Assembly: GCA_944474755.1 (NCBI GenBank)
Contig: OX104114.1
Span: 80,834,623 to 80,898,622, forward strand
DNA: 64,000 nt
Source: Limnoperna fortunei
Taxonomy: Eukaryota > Mollusca > Bivalvia > Mytilida > Modiolidae
Direction: 5' to 3'
The notes beneath the pieces were generated by a model, which worked only from the letters and a program-made list of their open reading frames with translations, was not told the origin of the DNA and did no database searches. Positions within the stretch are counted from its first letter, which is position 1. Every line of letters starts with the position of its first letter. Positions 55,151-64,000 of the stretch are shown here, piece by piece. The position numbers and the translations under genes are program-made.

Positions 55151-55740
55151 ATTGTGTTTTCAACCAGCTACTGAAGCCAATTACTTTCAAACTGGACATA
55201 CTCATAATGTCTTACCCTTATACACATCAATCCAACCTTCTCTTCCCCATGTTTCTAGTACTTTTCCCAACGTATGCGATATTCTAGCTCAATCGATGGG
55301 TATTCCGATTTTATGGACCACTCACAGCTGTTGACTACTAAACTTCTCAAACAAGGATTTGTGGTACCTAGGTTAATGTTATCTACCCAGAAGTTCTATG
55401 TCAGTCACCATGACTTAATTGACTGTTATCTCTCAAATACGATCGAACATTTTCGCGGAGTCATAGGTAGTCTTTCCTGGATTTGACTTTTTCCTAGCCA
55501 TGACAACGAGTAACGACAGGTGTCTAATTTGAGGCGGGCACTGCTTACTCGTCGGGAGCACCTGAGTGCTCCCATGGATTTTATTGGGTTTAGGTTCCTC
55601 ACTTTCTGTTTTTGTGTTTTGGGGTTTTGTTTTGCGTTGTATATGTTTGTCTTTATAAGCAGTTTTAATTGTCCTTTGACTTCTGCTCTCGTTGTTCAGT
55701 CGGTTTCCTTTGCTATTTTGTTTTTTATATATTGAAGACA
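55150..55740 (+). pseudogene. Retroelement RT C-terminal scrap (unclassified)
   Basis: Two neighbouring frames give SSTFPNVCDILAQSMGIPIL and SQLLTTKLLKQGFVVPRL, then QKFYVSHHDLIDCYLSN. This resembles the end of a reverse-transcriptase family widespread in bivalves. A related scrap lies at 35455-35945. The T/G-rich sequence after it (55580-55740) looks like a retroelement 3' UTR. A frameshift near 55310 and the missing RT core show it is dead. Confidence 0.45.
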
Positions 55741-58180
55741 TTCTTCAGTGTAAAATGTATCCCATATTAATTTCTATATTATTAGATTTAGTTTCCCGGA
55801 GGATATATATAACTTTGGGAATTTTTCTAAACAATGGCTTGATTTCTTTGACAGGAGGACTAGAATTCTCAAAGAGATTGCAAATATAAACTAAAATAGA
55901 GAAACAGTATAAAAAGTAGATAAAGACATTTGCTATTTTGATATTTACAAAAGTCAAATCAGGTTTTGTCAACTACATCTGGCAGCAATTAAAAAGTTAG
56001 CGTAAAAGAATAACTATTTATTAAGATTAAAAGTTATTATACTTATTGTATTTGTTAGGAAAAACATAACTTAATATTTCTTCGTTATTGTTTCAAGTAT
56101 CCAACAAAATAAATATTCAACATCATCAACTGTCTGCTTTATGATGCTTTACAAAATATATAAGAATGCAATTATTTTTACTTCTTGTCTTATTGTCAAT
56201 AACTACCAATCATTGATATGTCCCACTTTAAATAACAACTAAAAATGACTATCTTTTGATCAATTCAGTGTTGAAACATTACCGTACTTAAAATTACGTC
56301 TAGATTTAACTAGTTTAAACTGAATTAAACTTGAAATGTTTATGTTTTCGTTACAACATCGATGGAACACATGGACGACTACATGTAATTAAACAAGAAT
56401 TTTTGTTGATGTGTTATTTTTGTCGACATTTTCTATGATTAGTGTGAACATTTTCTGTCTCTATACGTATACACACTATCATTGCGTTTAATTTCTTTCT
56501 TACTTTGTCCACATGTTATGGAATCAGAAAACGTGGGAGATTTCACCATATCATTCAAAATGTGTTTTCAGATACCAAATTCAAACAATAAAGCTACATA
56601 TTTTTATTTATTAGCAGACATTCGATTACTCTCATATCGTCCACAGAAAAGAAGATGCGTTAGATTACATCAATTCACTTAGAAATGTTTATGCAAAGAA
56701 CTGCATTGTTTGTGTACCAGCAGTAATTTGGTTTCAGCGATTTTTGTTTGTTTTGTACTAATGTATATAGAATCGTCAACATTACGTAATAAATAAGACA
56801 TTCACTATTTTCAAATTTGAATAGACTTACATGTTTTATTGACTATCATGTTACTCGTAATTAATAGGTCATAAAGCTATTCGAATGCTACGGCATTGTT
56901 CATCCCGAAGGCGTTGAATAATATTTCATAAGACTTTGATAAGAACCTGATGGGCTCTATACGATGTAAATATAATTCAGTCGTGTTGCTGCGAAAAAAG
57001 GGCTATGATCTTCATTACAGAAGCAAAATTGACAATCAACTAATTTTACTCGTTTTTCCTTTAATTTATTCTAAGCAAGGTAAACTTTGTTAAGATATAT
57101 TTTAGAAATAATAATATCTTTATAGTGTTTCGTTAACTAGTATTGTATACAGAAACCAAATTGTACTTCTCAACAAAATACATATATTTACCATATTACT
57201 AGATAAAAAAAACAGTCGCATTTCACGATGGCAAATATTCAAAATCATAATGTAAATTAAAGTTTATACGCTACAACTACATTTTAGTATCTTTTTGTTC
57301 AATACAACAACATGTGGATAAATAAGGAACGAAAACGAAAATGCATTTCATGACATTATGACCACTATAAGACTTTCTATATTAGTGAAACACGATTAAA
57401 ACGAAACGAAGCTCAGAGAGAAACACAATCATTTAAGTGTCATTTAAACTAACAATCAAGTATTTAAATAGCTCAAACAATTGATTTTATATAGAATTAA
57501 ACGACTACGTGCATCTCAATATAACGTGACGTGTTTGATAGCTGAGCCTTGCACCTTCCATATATATGCAATAAATTTATCAACTGAAGAGTAATGAAGG
57601 ATTTAAAATCTCTCTTAATAAAATCTAGAAACACTTGATTTGTGTTCCCATTTGTCTTTGAACGACATATATTTTATTGAAGAAGATGGATTCAATGTTA
57701 ACATTATATCTTTATTCCGGTTCTTAAAAACTTGCAGAGAACTGTAAAGGGGAAACACAAATATAAATGAATTAAAATCAATCAGAACAAAACGAATAAA
57801 ATATAAACAGTCAAACAAAAAGCTACATATTTTACAACGGTTTTAGTTAGTGCAAGCCAATGGGTGACAAAAAACCAGTAATCCATATCGAGCTCGAACT
57901 ACAGTATTTGGCCAGCCTATGATAATGCTATATACGAATGTCTACCTAAACACTGAGCTATCAGTTCATTTGTTTGAAAGAGATAATATTGAAATGATAT
58001 TCACAAGCAGTAATAAACAAAACACTATAATAACCGAATGTAAATCTAGATATAAACATAGTATGTGACAATCGAATTTTCAAAAGTATTACGTATTGTC
58101 TATTAACTAGTTGCCAATTTACTAGTCCGAACAGTACACGAATCTTTGCAATTCCGCACTTTTAATAACAATATGTAACA
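55741..58180. other. Intergenic AT-rich stretch upstream of the paralogous gene
   Basis: No coding exon, TIR pair or recognised repeat was found. It should contain upstream regulatory sequence for the gene starting at 58286, but no specific site can be supported. Confidence 0.4.
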
Positions 58181-58230
58181 AGGTGTACTTTTTACAAATT
58201 AGAAACATATGGTGCGTTACTTTTTATCGC

Positions 58231-58238
58231 TATAAAAG
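58231..58238 (+). promoter_or_regulatory. TATA box of the paralogous gene
   Basis: TATAAAAG followed by CATTCGCGTT lies 55 bp upstream of the ATG. The first gene has TATAAAAG followed by CGTTTGCCGC. The shared octamer and similar GC step after it support a common promoter ancestry. Confidence 0.6.
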
Positions 58239-58285
58239 CATTCGCGTTACTGATTGAACGTGTTGTATTGCTCCATTGAGTGAAA

Positions 58286-58355
58286 ATGAGGATTGCAGAG
58301 GTATTTTTACTGGCAGTGGTTTGTTTGGCTATAGATATCGAACCTACAACTGCAG
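58286..58355 (+). CDS. First exon of a paralogous secreted protein (partial gene)
   Basis: The ATG at 58286 opens a signal peptide (MRIAEVFLLAVVCLAIDIEP, TTA) that ends in phase 1 at CTGCAG|GTAAAT. It matches exon 1 of the collagen-like gene in length class, phase, splice context, and pattern (M-x-I-x-x-V-x-L-L-A, then E-x-x-T-A). No second exon was found up to 64000; a retrotransposon occupies the intron. Downstream exons, probably collagen-like, are expected outside the window; this is inference. Confidence 0.65.
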
Positions 58356-59870
58356 GTAAATGGAATATTAACAATACGCTTCAATCGTTCTTTAAACTAG
58401 ATAGGTGACAATATATTTGAGTAAATCGTTGACTCGTCTATACATAGTATCGTATTCTACATTTACCAACAGATGTCCTCGAGCAAATTATATTAAACAA
58501 GCATTTTGACTTTGATTCAATGACAATAACACCCAAAAGTAAAAAAAAATAATCTATTACAGTGTCAATAAAAATGAGAATATTAAATAATGTCGTAAAT
58601 TATTACACTTTATTGCGATGCGTTAAACTAAAGGAAAACACAATCCTATCTATACTTCTAAAATTATAGACCCGTTTTGTTAAGCGCGCATCACAAAACC
58701 CAGAGAAATAGCGCAGTATTAACCCATATAAGGTTACATGCAGTTAATGTTAATTTTTGTATCGATTATTGCTTTAAATAATTAGCAATTAACGATTAAT
58801 TACGTACGCAAATTTGTACCGGATACGGTCCTCCTTTACATTAAAAATTTTATTTCGGGGCAACCAGTGAGGGGTAAAAAAAACTTACGCCTACCCAACT
58901 GGCAAATGTCAAATTAGATGGCATTTAATACAAGGTAAATTTGTAATCAAGGAAAGCGTAACTTTAGTTATTTTTTAATGTCATATTAGTCCTGATCACA
59001 GCGAAAACAAAATTCGTAGGACCTACTATACAAAGTGTTGACGTATTGTGTAGAGGGTTTTTTGCGTGAAAAATGAAAACTGCTTAACGCGTATGGTTCA
59101 GCTTAAGCTCCTTTTGTAGATCAAGAAGGGAACTTTTTGAAATCAATAATTATTTCCCTGAGATATTCAGCGTTTTGAAATATGGCAGTTTGTAAATTTT
59201 TAACGGGCGATTTTCCATACTAAAATTTGACCTTAATTAGAACGGAAGTGTACTGTAGGAACAATCGATTGTTGTCTACTCCAAATCCTTCGGGCGATGT
59301 CGTCTGCAGTTTAGGCGGGAAAAGTCTCGCGGTTTGTCCTAATACCATTGAACGTCACGAAAGCAGAAGAACATTTATAAACATCGTAAGGTCCCTTTAG
59401 AACAAAAATGGCTGACTTATTATGTGAAATTTCCGTAGCAAAAGTCTAGGACGATTTGTAACAACTTAACAACAGAGGCATACTATAAAACATAGACAGG
59501 TTATCTTATCTACATTTTTTCTACTGAATTTTCGTAATAACAAGGTAAAATATAAAATAATAATAGTGATTATCACTCACTGATAATCACCGTTTAATGG
59601 GAGTGGCTAATCGGTCGTTTGTTTATTTAAAGGCGGTGCTTACTCATGTTTTTGATAGCACGTGTAGATTGTTAGCTTCTATAGAGTGTTGATCTCAAAT
59701 AACGGCATCATTGGCAATTTTGATCGTCTGAGCGGTAACTGTTTACAAGAATTTGACATAAAGATATTTTTTGGACTTTCGAACTTTAGTGTCGTTTGAA
59801 ATATTCGTTATCCGGATTCAAGGATATTATTTTGACATAATTTGACATAATAGTTAAATCATAACTCGGA

Positions 59871-60650
59871 ATGGCACCCAACAAGAGAAAGGCAGTTGGA
59901 GGGACACCATCTAGGGCCCCAGGGCAGAAGAGGAGAAAGGCGGCCGACAAGACACATAGCGGGCAGCAACAAGAAAACAGTGTTAATGATGTGGAGGTGG
60001 CATATAGGATAGATGGCATGACAGAGCCAATAGACTTTGAAAAAGGTACTTATACTTCAATACAACCGGGGTTACAGGTAGTGGAAGTTGAAGCTACACC
60101 TGCAGCAATCCCGAGCGCTTTTGATTCCATTGGGGGTCACATCCCATTGAAGCTAAAAAACAAGATTTGGGAAGGGGAATACATTGATTTATCTTTATTA
60201 CTTAAGAGTTCAAGGGAATTGACAGTAGCTATCGTATGCCAGGGGAATCTCTGCCTAAAAGATGGGAGAGTTATAATAGAAAGGCAGGTTTAAAGTCGCC
60301 CTCTATATAATATTAACTCTTGGACTTCTGCTTTTTTGATATTCGTGAGCATTTTTATCGAAAAGCATATAAATAGAGCACAAGAACTGCTAAAATATAT
60401 GAGAGATGTTCGCCTTATGGCAAGTAGGTCCCCTTCCTCCTCCGCTTGGGTAAGATATGACGAACAATTTAGGTTAAAAAGGTCAAGGTATCCCGAGTCG
60501 TCATGGGGACAAATTGATAACGAGTTATGGTTTTTTGCAATGTCGACCCCAACATTTCTGCCAAGGTCAGATGTTTCCTCCCAAATTCAATCCAGATCAT
60601 ATGACGTGGACGATAGACCGGGCGGAAATCAGACTTTTCTTGCCCAACCA
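59871..60650 (+). pseudogene. Gag-like protein, interrupted by one in-frame stop
   Basis: The ATG at 59871 begins a basic, disordered N-terminus (MAPNKRKAVGG, GQKRRKAADKTH), suited to nucleic-acid binding or nuclear import. A middle part, DSIGGHIPLKLKNKIWEGEY, is typical of DIRS-group Gag proteins. TAA at 60291-60293 stops the frame after GRVIIERQV. The same frame then continues without shift through SAFLIFVSIFIEKHINRAQE, LLKYMRDVRLMASR, and WGQIDNELWFF, which belong to the same Gag domain. So a single nonsense change splits the protein. Confidence 0.78.
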
Positions 60651-61680
60651 GCCCCTCGCCAAAGCAAATCCTACTGCTGGAGATATAACAAAGGGAGATG
60701 CTCTTTCGGACAAAACTGCAAGTTCAGTCATTCATGCAGTTCCTGTGGAAACCTCCCGCAACACAATGTAAACGACAGTAATAAGATTTTTTCTGGAGAC
60801 CTCTACACGTTAGGTAAAACTCCTATCAATTTAGAAGCATTGTCATACTATTTAAAATTTTATCCCAATCAAGATGTTGCCAAAATGTTATATCATGGTT
60901 TTAAGAATGGGTTCTCCCTACAATACAATGGTCCACGTTTCCCCTTTGATGCAGATAATTTGCAAAGCGTTCGGAAATCTCCAGACATAGTGCGGGAAAA
61001 AATCCGGAAAGAATTAGCAGAAGGAAGAATCGCTGGTCCTTTCATCGGTCGACCTTTCCCTACCCTGCGAATAAGCCCCCTTGGTCTGGTACCCAAAAAA
61101 GATGGCGATTTTAGAGTGATTCATCATTTGTCATATCCTACAGAATTTTCTGTTAATGATTTCATATCCAAAGACCAGTGTTCAGTTCAATATTCTAGTA
61201 TAGACGATGCAGTTGAAATGATTCAAGCGCTTGGCAACTCTGCAGAGCTAGGAAAATGTGATATAAAGCGAGCTTTTAGAAATCTTCCTATATGTCCAGG
61301 GGATTTTGATTTGCTGGGATTTAAATTTGATGACCTTATTGACTACGACAAATGTTTACCTATGGGAGCTTCTATTAGTTGTTCCTTATTTGAAAAGTTT
61401 GCTACTTTCATTCAGTGGGTCATTAAGTACGAAAGCCCGGGAAATCCAGGTGTAATACATTATTTAGACAATTTCTTTTTGTCGGAAGGGCTGGAACTGA
61501 GGAATGTTCTCAGGCAATGAAAACATTTAAAAATGTCAGTAATTTCATCAGGTTTCCGTTAGCAGACGATAAAACCGAAGGACCTCACACTAGGCTAACC
61601 TTCCTGGGTATAGAACTTGATACAAAACAGATGTGCATGCGTCTCCCAATGCCTAAAGTTAAAGAATTGCAAGAAAACAT
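60651..61680 (+). pseudogene. Reverse transcriptase with CCCH finger, altered YLDN box
   Basis: In the Gag frame follows CWRYNKGRCSFGQNCKFSH, a C-x7-C-x5-C-x3-H zinc finger. The RT domain then shows SPLGLVPKKDGDFRVIHHLS, KCDIKRAFRNLPI (first catalytic Asp), LPMGASISCSLFEKFATF, and HYLDNFFLSEG. The usual box is YLDDF, and here the second Asp is Asn, which would abolish polymerisation. A frameshift at about 61491 moves the sequel (ECSQAMKTFKNVSNFIRFPL, RLTFLGIELDT) to another frame. A second shift near 61680 leads into RNase H. Confidence 0.85.
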
Positions 61681-62394
61681 GTGTATTTGTTAGGTAAGAA
61701 AAAGGTGACCTTGAAAGAAATGCAGTCGTTGATTGGGTCATTGAACTTTGCTTGTCGTGTAGTCAGGCCAGGTCGTGCCTTTAGTCGTAGACTGATTGAT
61801 TCTACATCTAATCTTACGAAGCCGCACCATCGAATTAGAATTACCCAAGCAATTCGCATTGACCTAAAAGTTTGGTTAGATTTCCTTAATACATTTAATG
61901 GGGTTACAATGATACACGATAGGTTTTGGGAGTCGAACGAAAGGTTGGAACTTTACACTGACGCATCGGGCGGAAATGGGTTTGGGATCTATTTTAATGG
62001 GAATTGGGCTCATGGAACTTGGCCGAAACAGTGGCAAGATATATCCTTAACCAGAAATATTACATTCTTAGAACTGTTCCCTGTGGTTGTTGCATTGTAT
62101 ATTTGGGGACACGTCCTGAAAAATAAAAGGTTATTATTCCATGTTGATAATGAAGCGGTTGTTTACATAATCAATAAACAAACTTCTAAAGATCCTAGGG
62201 TTATGCGTCTGTTGCGAAACCTAGTTTTGCTCACATTAAAGTTTAATATTATTTTTAAAGCGGTTCATATTGAGGGTAGAAACAATTCTGTAGCCGATGC
62301 AATTTCTCGTTGCCAGTGGTCAAGATTCAAGGAACTGGCTCCACATGCACACCCAGTCCCAGTGAGGATCCCACAAGAAGTTTGGCAATGGTAG
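61681..62394 (+). pseudogene. RT connection and RNase H domain
   Basis: The frame gives KKKVTLKEMQSLIGSLNFAC, a typical thumb/connection block. RNase H follows with ELYTDASGGNGFGIYF (Asp), TFLELFPVVVALYIWG (Glu), LLFHVDNEAVVYIINKQ (Asp) and EGRNNSVADAISR (Asp). All four acidic catalytic residues are present. It would degrade the RNA strand during element replication. It starts only after a frameshift and is thus part of a broken polyprotein. Its end overlaps the recombinase frame by about 80 bp. Confidence 0.85.
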
Positions 62395-63299
62395 AGAATG
62401 AGGTGATAAATTTACTGGAAAATTCCATGGCTCCCCAAAGCTGGCATACCTACAAAACCGGTCTTAAGAAATTTGTTGATTTTTCTACCAGATGCGGTTA
62501 TCATATTGATTGGCCAATACCTGTAAATTACATAATTAATTTTATCGCATTCCTTTCGATTTCGGGAATTTCGGCCTCAACTATGACATATTTAGCCGCT
62601 CTTAGTTACTTTCACAAGATTAAGGGATTATCACACCCCACTAAGCTGTTTATTGTTACAAAACTTATCGAAGGTTTTAAGCGTAAACATAATCGCAAAG
62701 ACATCAGATCGCCAATCACTCTTCCGCTTTTAAATCCATTGATTCCAGCGTTAATATCTACTACCTCATCAAGTTATGAGGCAAAGATGTTCTCAGCAGC
62801 GTTTTCATTGGCATTCTTTGCTTTTATGAGAATAGGCGAACTTACAAAAGGGTCAAAAAGCGACCGCACTAGACGAGCACTCGAAATTCAAGATGTTAAA
62901 TTAATTTCTTCCTCTGCCATGGAGATAACTATACGTAAATCAAAGACCGATCAGAAAGGAATTTCAACGAATCTTATTATCGCATCTTCAAAACATAAAT
63001 CAATTTGTCCAATTGCTATGATAAACCAGTACTTAAAGATAAGGCCATCGTCTGACAACGCGGAGTTATTCCTACATTTCAATGACGACCCGCTGACAAG
63101 ATATCAGTTTTCATCTGTTCTCAAGAAAACCTTAGATTTTTGTGAAATTAAAACTGGATGTTATCGTTCCCATAGCTTTAGAATAGGAGCGTGCACTGAA
63201 GCCTATAACCGCAAGATTGACAGTGACACAATCAAAACATGGGGAAGGTGGAAATCAAGTGTTTACAACAGATACATCCGCATCCCTCAGTTCTATTAA
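62310..63299 (+). CDS. Tyrosine recombinase of the Ngaro/DIRS element
   Basis: This is an intact frame of up to 329 codons; an ATG at 62388 (MVENEVINLLENSM) gives about 303. The N-terminal SAM-like part has SWHTYKTGLKKFVDFSTRCG. The catalytic part has FFAFMRIGELTKGS (first Arg), RKSKTDQKG (Lys), HSFRIGACTEAY (His and second Arg), WGRWKS (Trp) and a C-terminal Tyr in VYNRYIR. The set of residues is complete for the phage-integrase family. It would integrate circular element DNA without target duplication. It overlaps the end of the RNase H frame, a usual DIRS arrangement. Confidence 0.88.
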   Translation: MPVVKIQGTGSTCTPSPSEDPTRSLAMVENEVINLLENSMAPQSWHTYKTGLKKFVDFSTRCGYHIDWPIPVNYIINFIAFLSISGISASTMTYLAALSYFHKIKGLSHPTKLFIVTKLIEGFKRKHNRKDIRSPITLPLLNPLIPALISTTSSSYEAKMFSAAFSLAFFAFMRIGELTKGSKSDRTRRALEIQDVKLISSSAMEITIRKSKTDQKGISTNLIIASSKHKSICPIAMINQYLKIRPSSDNAELFLHFNDDPLTRYQFSSVLKKTLDFCEIKTGCYRSHSFRIGACTEAYNRKIDSDTIKTWGRWKSSVYNRYIRIPQFY

Positions 63300-63324
63300 T
63301 TAAGCGCTTAATTATGGAGGTTAG

Positions 63325-63960
63325 ATTATTAGGTTTAAATGTTGGGATGATTGTCTTAAGCTGATTAAACTTGTAATTTTAGGTCACAAAATTGTATGGA
63401 TCGTTGGTTCGTCTATAGTAAGATGGGCAGGAATTTATGCTCGGTCAAGACCTGGGGGTGCCGGTTTAGGACTGGAAAAAAGGAAAAATATAAAGATTAT
63501 GTGGTTTGGCACATCAGGAATGCATTGGGAGGACTTAGAGCGGAAGATAGAATCCTTGTTAAAAGTAAATGCTTTCCCTGATGTAATTATTATTCACCTT
63601 GGTTCGAATGATTTGGCATCAATAGCAAAACCCATCACATCTTTTGAGCTAATTCGGAATATTGAATGTTCGGTACTCCGCTTTAGATCACTTATTCCTA
63701 ATATAAAACTTGTCTGGTCTGATATTTTACCAAGAAGATACTGGCATGGAGCTAAAAAACCAAATAAAGTTGATAAGGCCAGAAAGCGTGTAAACTGTTC
63801 CGCAAGAACTATCTTTAAACGGGAAGGCGGGTCCGTAATCCAACATCCCGATATTCGGTTTAATGAGGTCGCATTGTATAGGAACGATGGAATTCACTTG
63901 TCCGACACTGGCAATTCAATTTTTGTTAATGATTTACAAGTAAATATAGAGTGCCTATAA
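63325..63960 (+). CDS. SGNH/GDSL-type hydrolase ORF of the retrotransposon
   Basis: The frame opens after a stop at 63322-63324. From 63391 it gives KIVWIVGSSIVRWAG, the block I equivalent, where GSS replaces GDS. It continues with KIMWFGTSGMHWEDLERKIE, then VIIIHLGSNDLAS (block III, G-x-ND), and ends with DGIHLSDTGNSIFVNDL (block V, D-x-x-H). These are the conserved Ser, Gly, Asn and His blocks of SGNH hydrolases. No ATG precedes block I in frame. A TTGTAATTTTAG at 63371-63382 could be a splice acceptor joining it to an upstream ORF. The role in transposition is unknown. The frame starting at ATG 63499 would lack block I. Confidence 0.78.
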   Translation: MIRFKCWDDCLKLIKLVILGHKIVWIVGSSIVRWAGIYARSRPGGAGLGLEKRKNIKIMWFGTSGMHWEDLERKIESLLKVNAFPDVIIIHLGSNDLASIAKPITSFELIRNIECSVLRFRSLIPNIKLVWSDILPRRYWHGAKKPNKVDKARKRVNCSARTIFKREGGSVIQHPDIRFNEVALYRNDGIHLSDTGNSIFVNDLQVNIECL

Positions 63961-64000
63961 ATTTTGTGGATGAGAGGTTATAGAACCTCTCTTGTGGCGG

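Larger units (their letters stand above)
59300..64000 (+). mobile_element. Ngaro/DIRS-type tyrosine-recombinase retrotransposon (right end cut)
   Basis: The order is Gag, CCCH finger, RT, RNase H, tyrosine recombinase and SGNH hydrolase, all on the plus strand in about 4.1 kb. Tyrosine recombinase plus RT/RNase H defines the DIRS order. A hydrolase ORF at the 3' end is known from Ngaro-like elements. The left boundary is not determined; the coding part begins at 59871. Split direct repeats expected of Ngaro could not be verified because the window ends soon after the last ORF. A stop and two frameshifts disable this copy. Confidence 0.85.

Overview
This is animal nuclear DNA, most likely from a bivalve mollusc and plausibly a mussel. 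The sequence is AT-rich and intron-containing, with no prokaryotic gene organisation. It is crowded with transposon debris: tRNA-headed SINEs with a CAAA-repeat tail, Tc1-like, hAT-like and Harbinger-like remnants, several LINE clades, a solo LTR, and a tyrosine-recombinase retrotransposon. The species assignment is inference. No marker gene fixes it.

One host gene can be assembled end to end. It lies on the plus strand and encodes a small secreted collagen-like protein (12 exons, 21798-52211, 326 residues). A TATA box and a signal-peptide exon start at about 21.75 kb. A 19-kb first intron follows, filled with mobile elements. Nine collagen exons, all multiples of 9 bp and all phase 1-1, then lead into two exons for a 55-residue C-terminal tail. 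Three successive copies of an exon/intron module (90-bp exon, then 99-bp exon in the first two) show that the middle of the gene grew by tandem duplication. A disabled 27-bp exon copy sits in intron 1 and a decayed collagen exon sits near 50.2 kb. A second, paralogous first exon with its own TATA box lies at 58.2-58.4 kb. The rest of that gene would lie beyond the window.

Layout: 1-21.7 kb is intergenic, with a Tc1-like transposase relic (4.4-5.3 kb), SINE copies (9.8, 12.0 and 21.0 kb), a Harbinger-like non-autonomous element (13.0-14.4 kb), fold-back and hAT-like elements (14.7-16.05 kb), a LINE 3' fragment (17.0-17.55 kb), and a retroposon with a 14-bp target duplication (19.27-19.78 kb). 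Intron 1 holds a decayed L1/Tx1-type LINE (27.2-23.6 kb, minus), a LINE C-terminus split by a solo LTR (32.6-31.2 kb), a 5.7-kb DDE transposon (33157-38856), a LINE ORF1 relic with zinc knuckles (40.26-39.39 kb, minus) and a 36-bp minisatellite. From 52.2 to 58.2 kb is intergenic. From 59.3 kb to the end lies a Ngaro/DIRS-type retrotransposon (Gag, RT, RNase H, tyrosine recombinase, SGNH hydrolase), inside the first intron of the paralogous gene.

The most unusual structure is the 5.7-kb DDE transposon. Its 62-bp identical terminal inverted repeats continue inward as inverted arrays of a 21-bp minisatellite, about 0.6 kb on the left and 0.5 kb on the right. A CATT target duplication flanks it. 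It encodes a two-exon integrase-like transposase carrying two single-base frameshifts.
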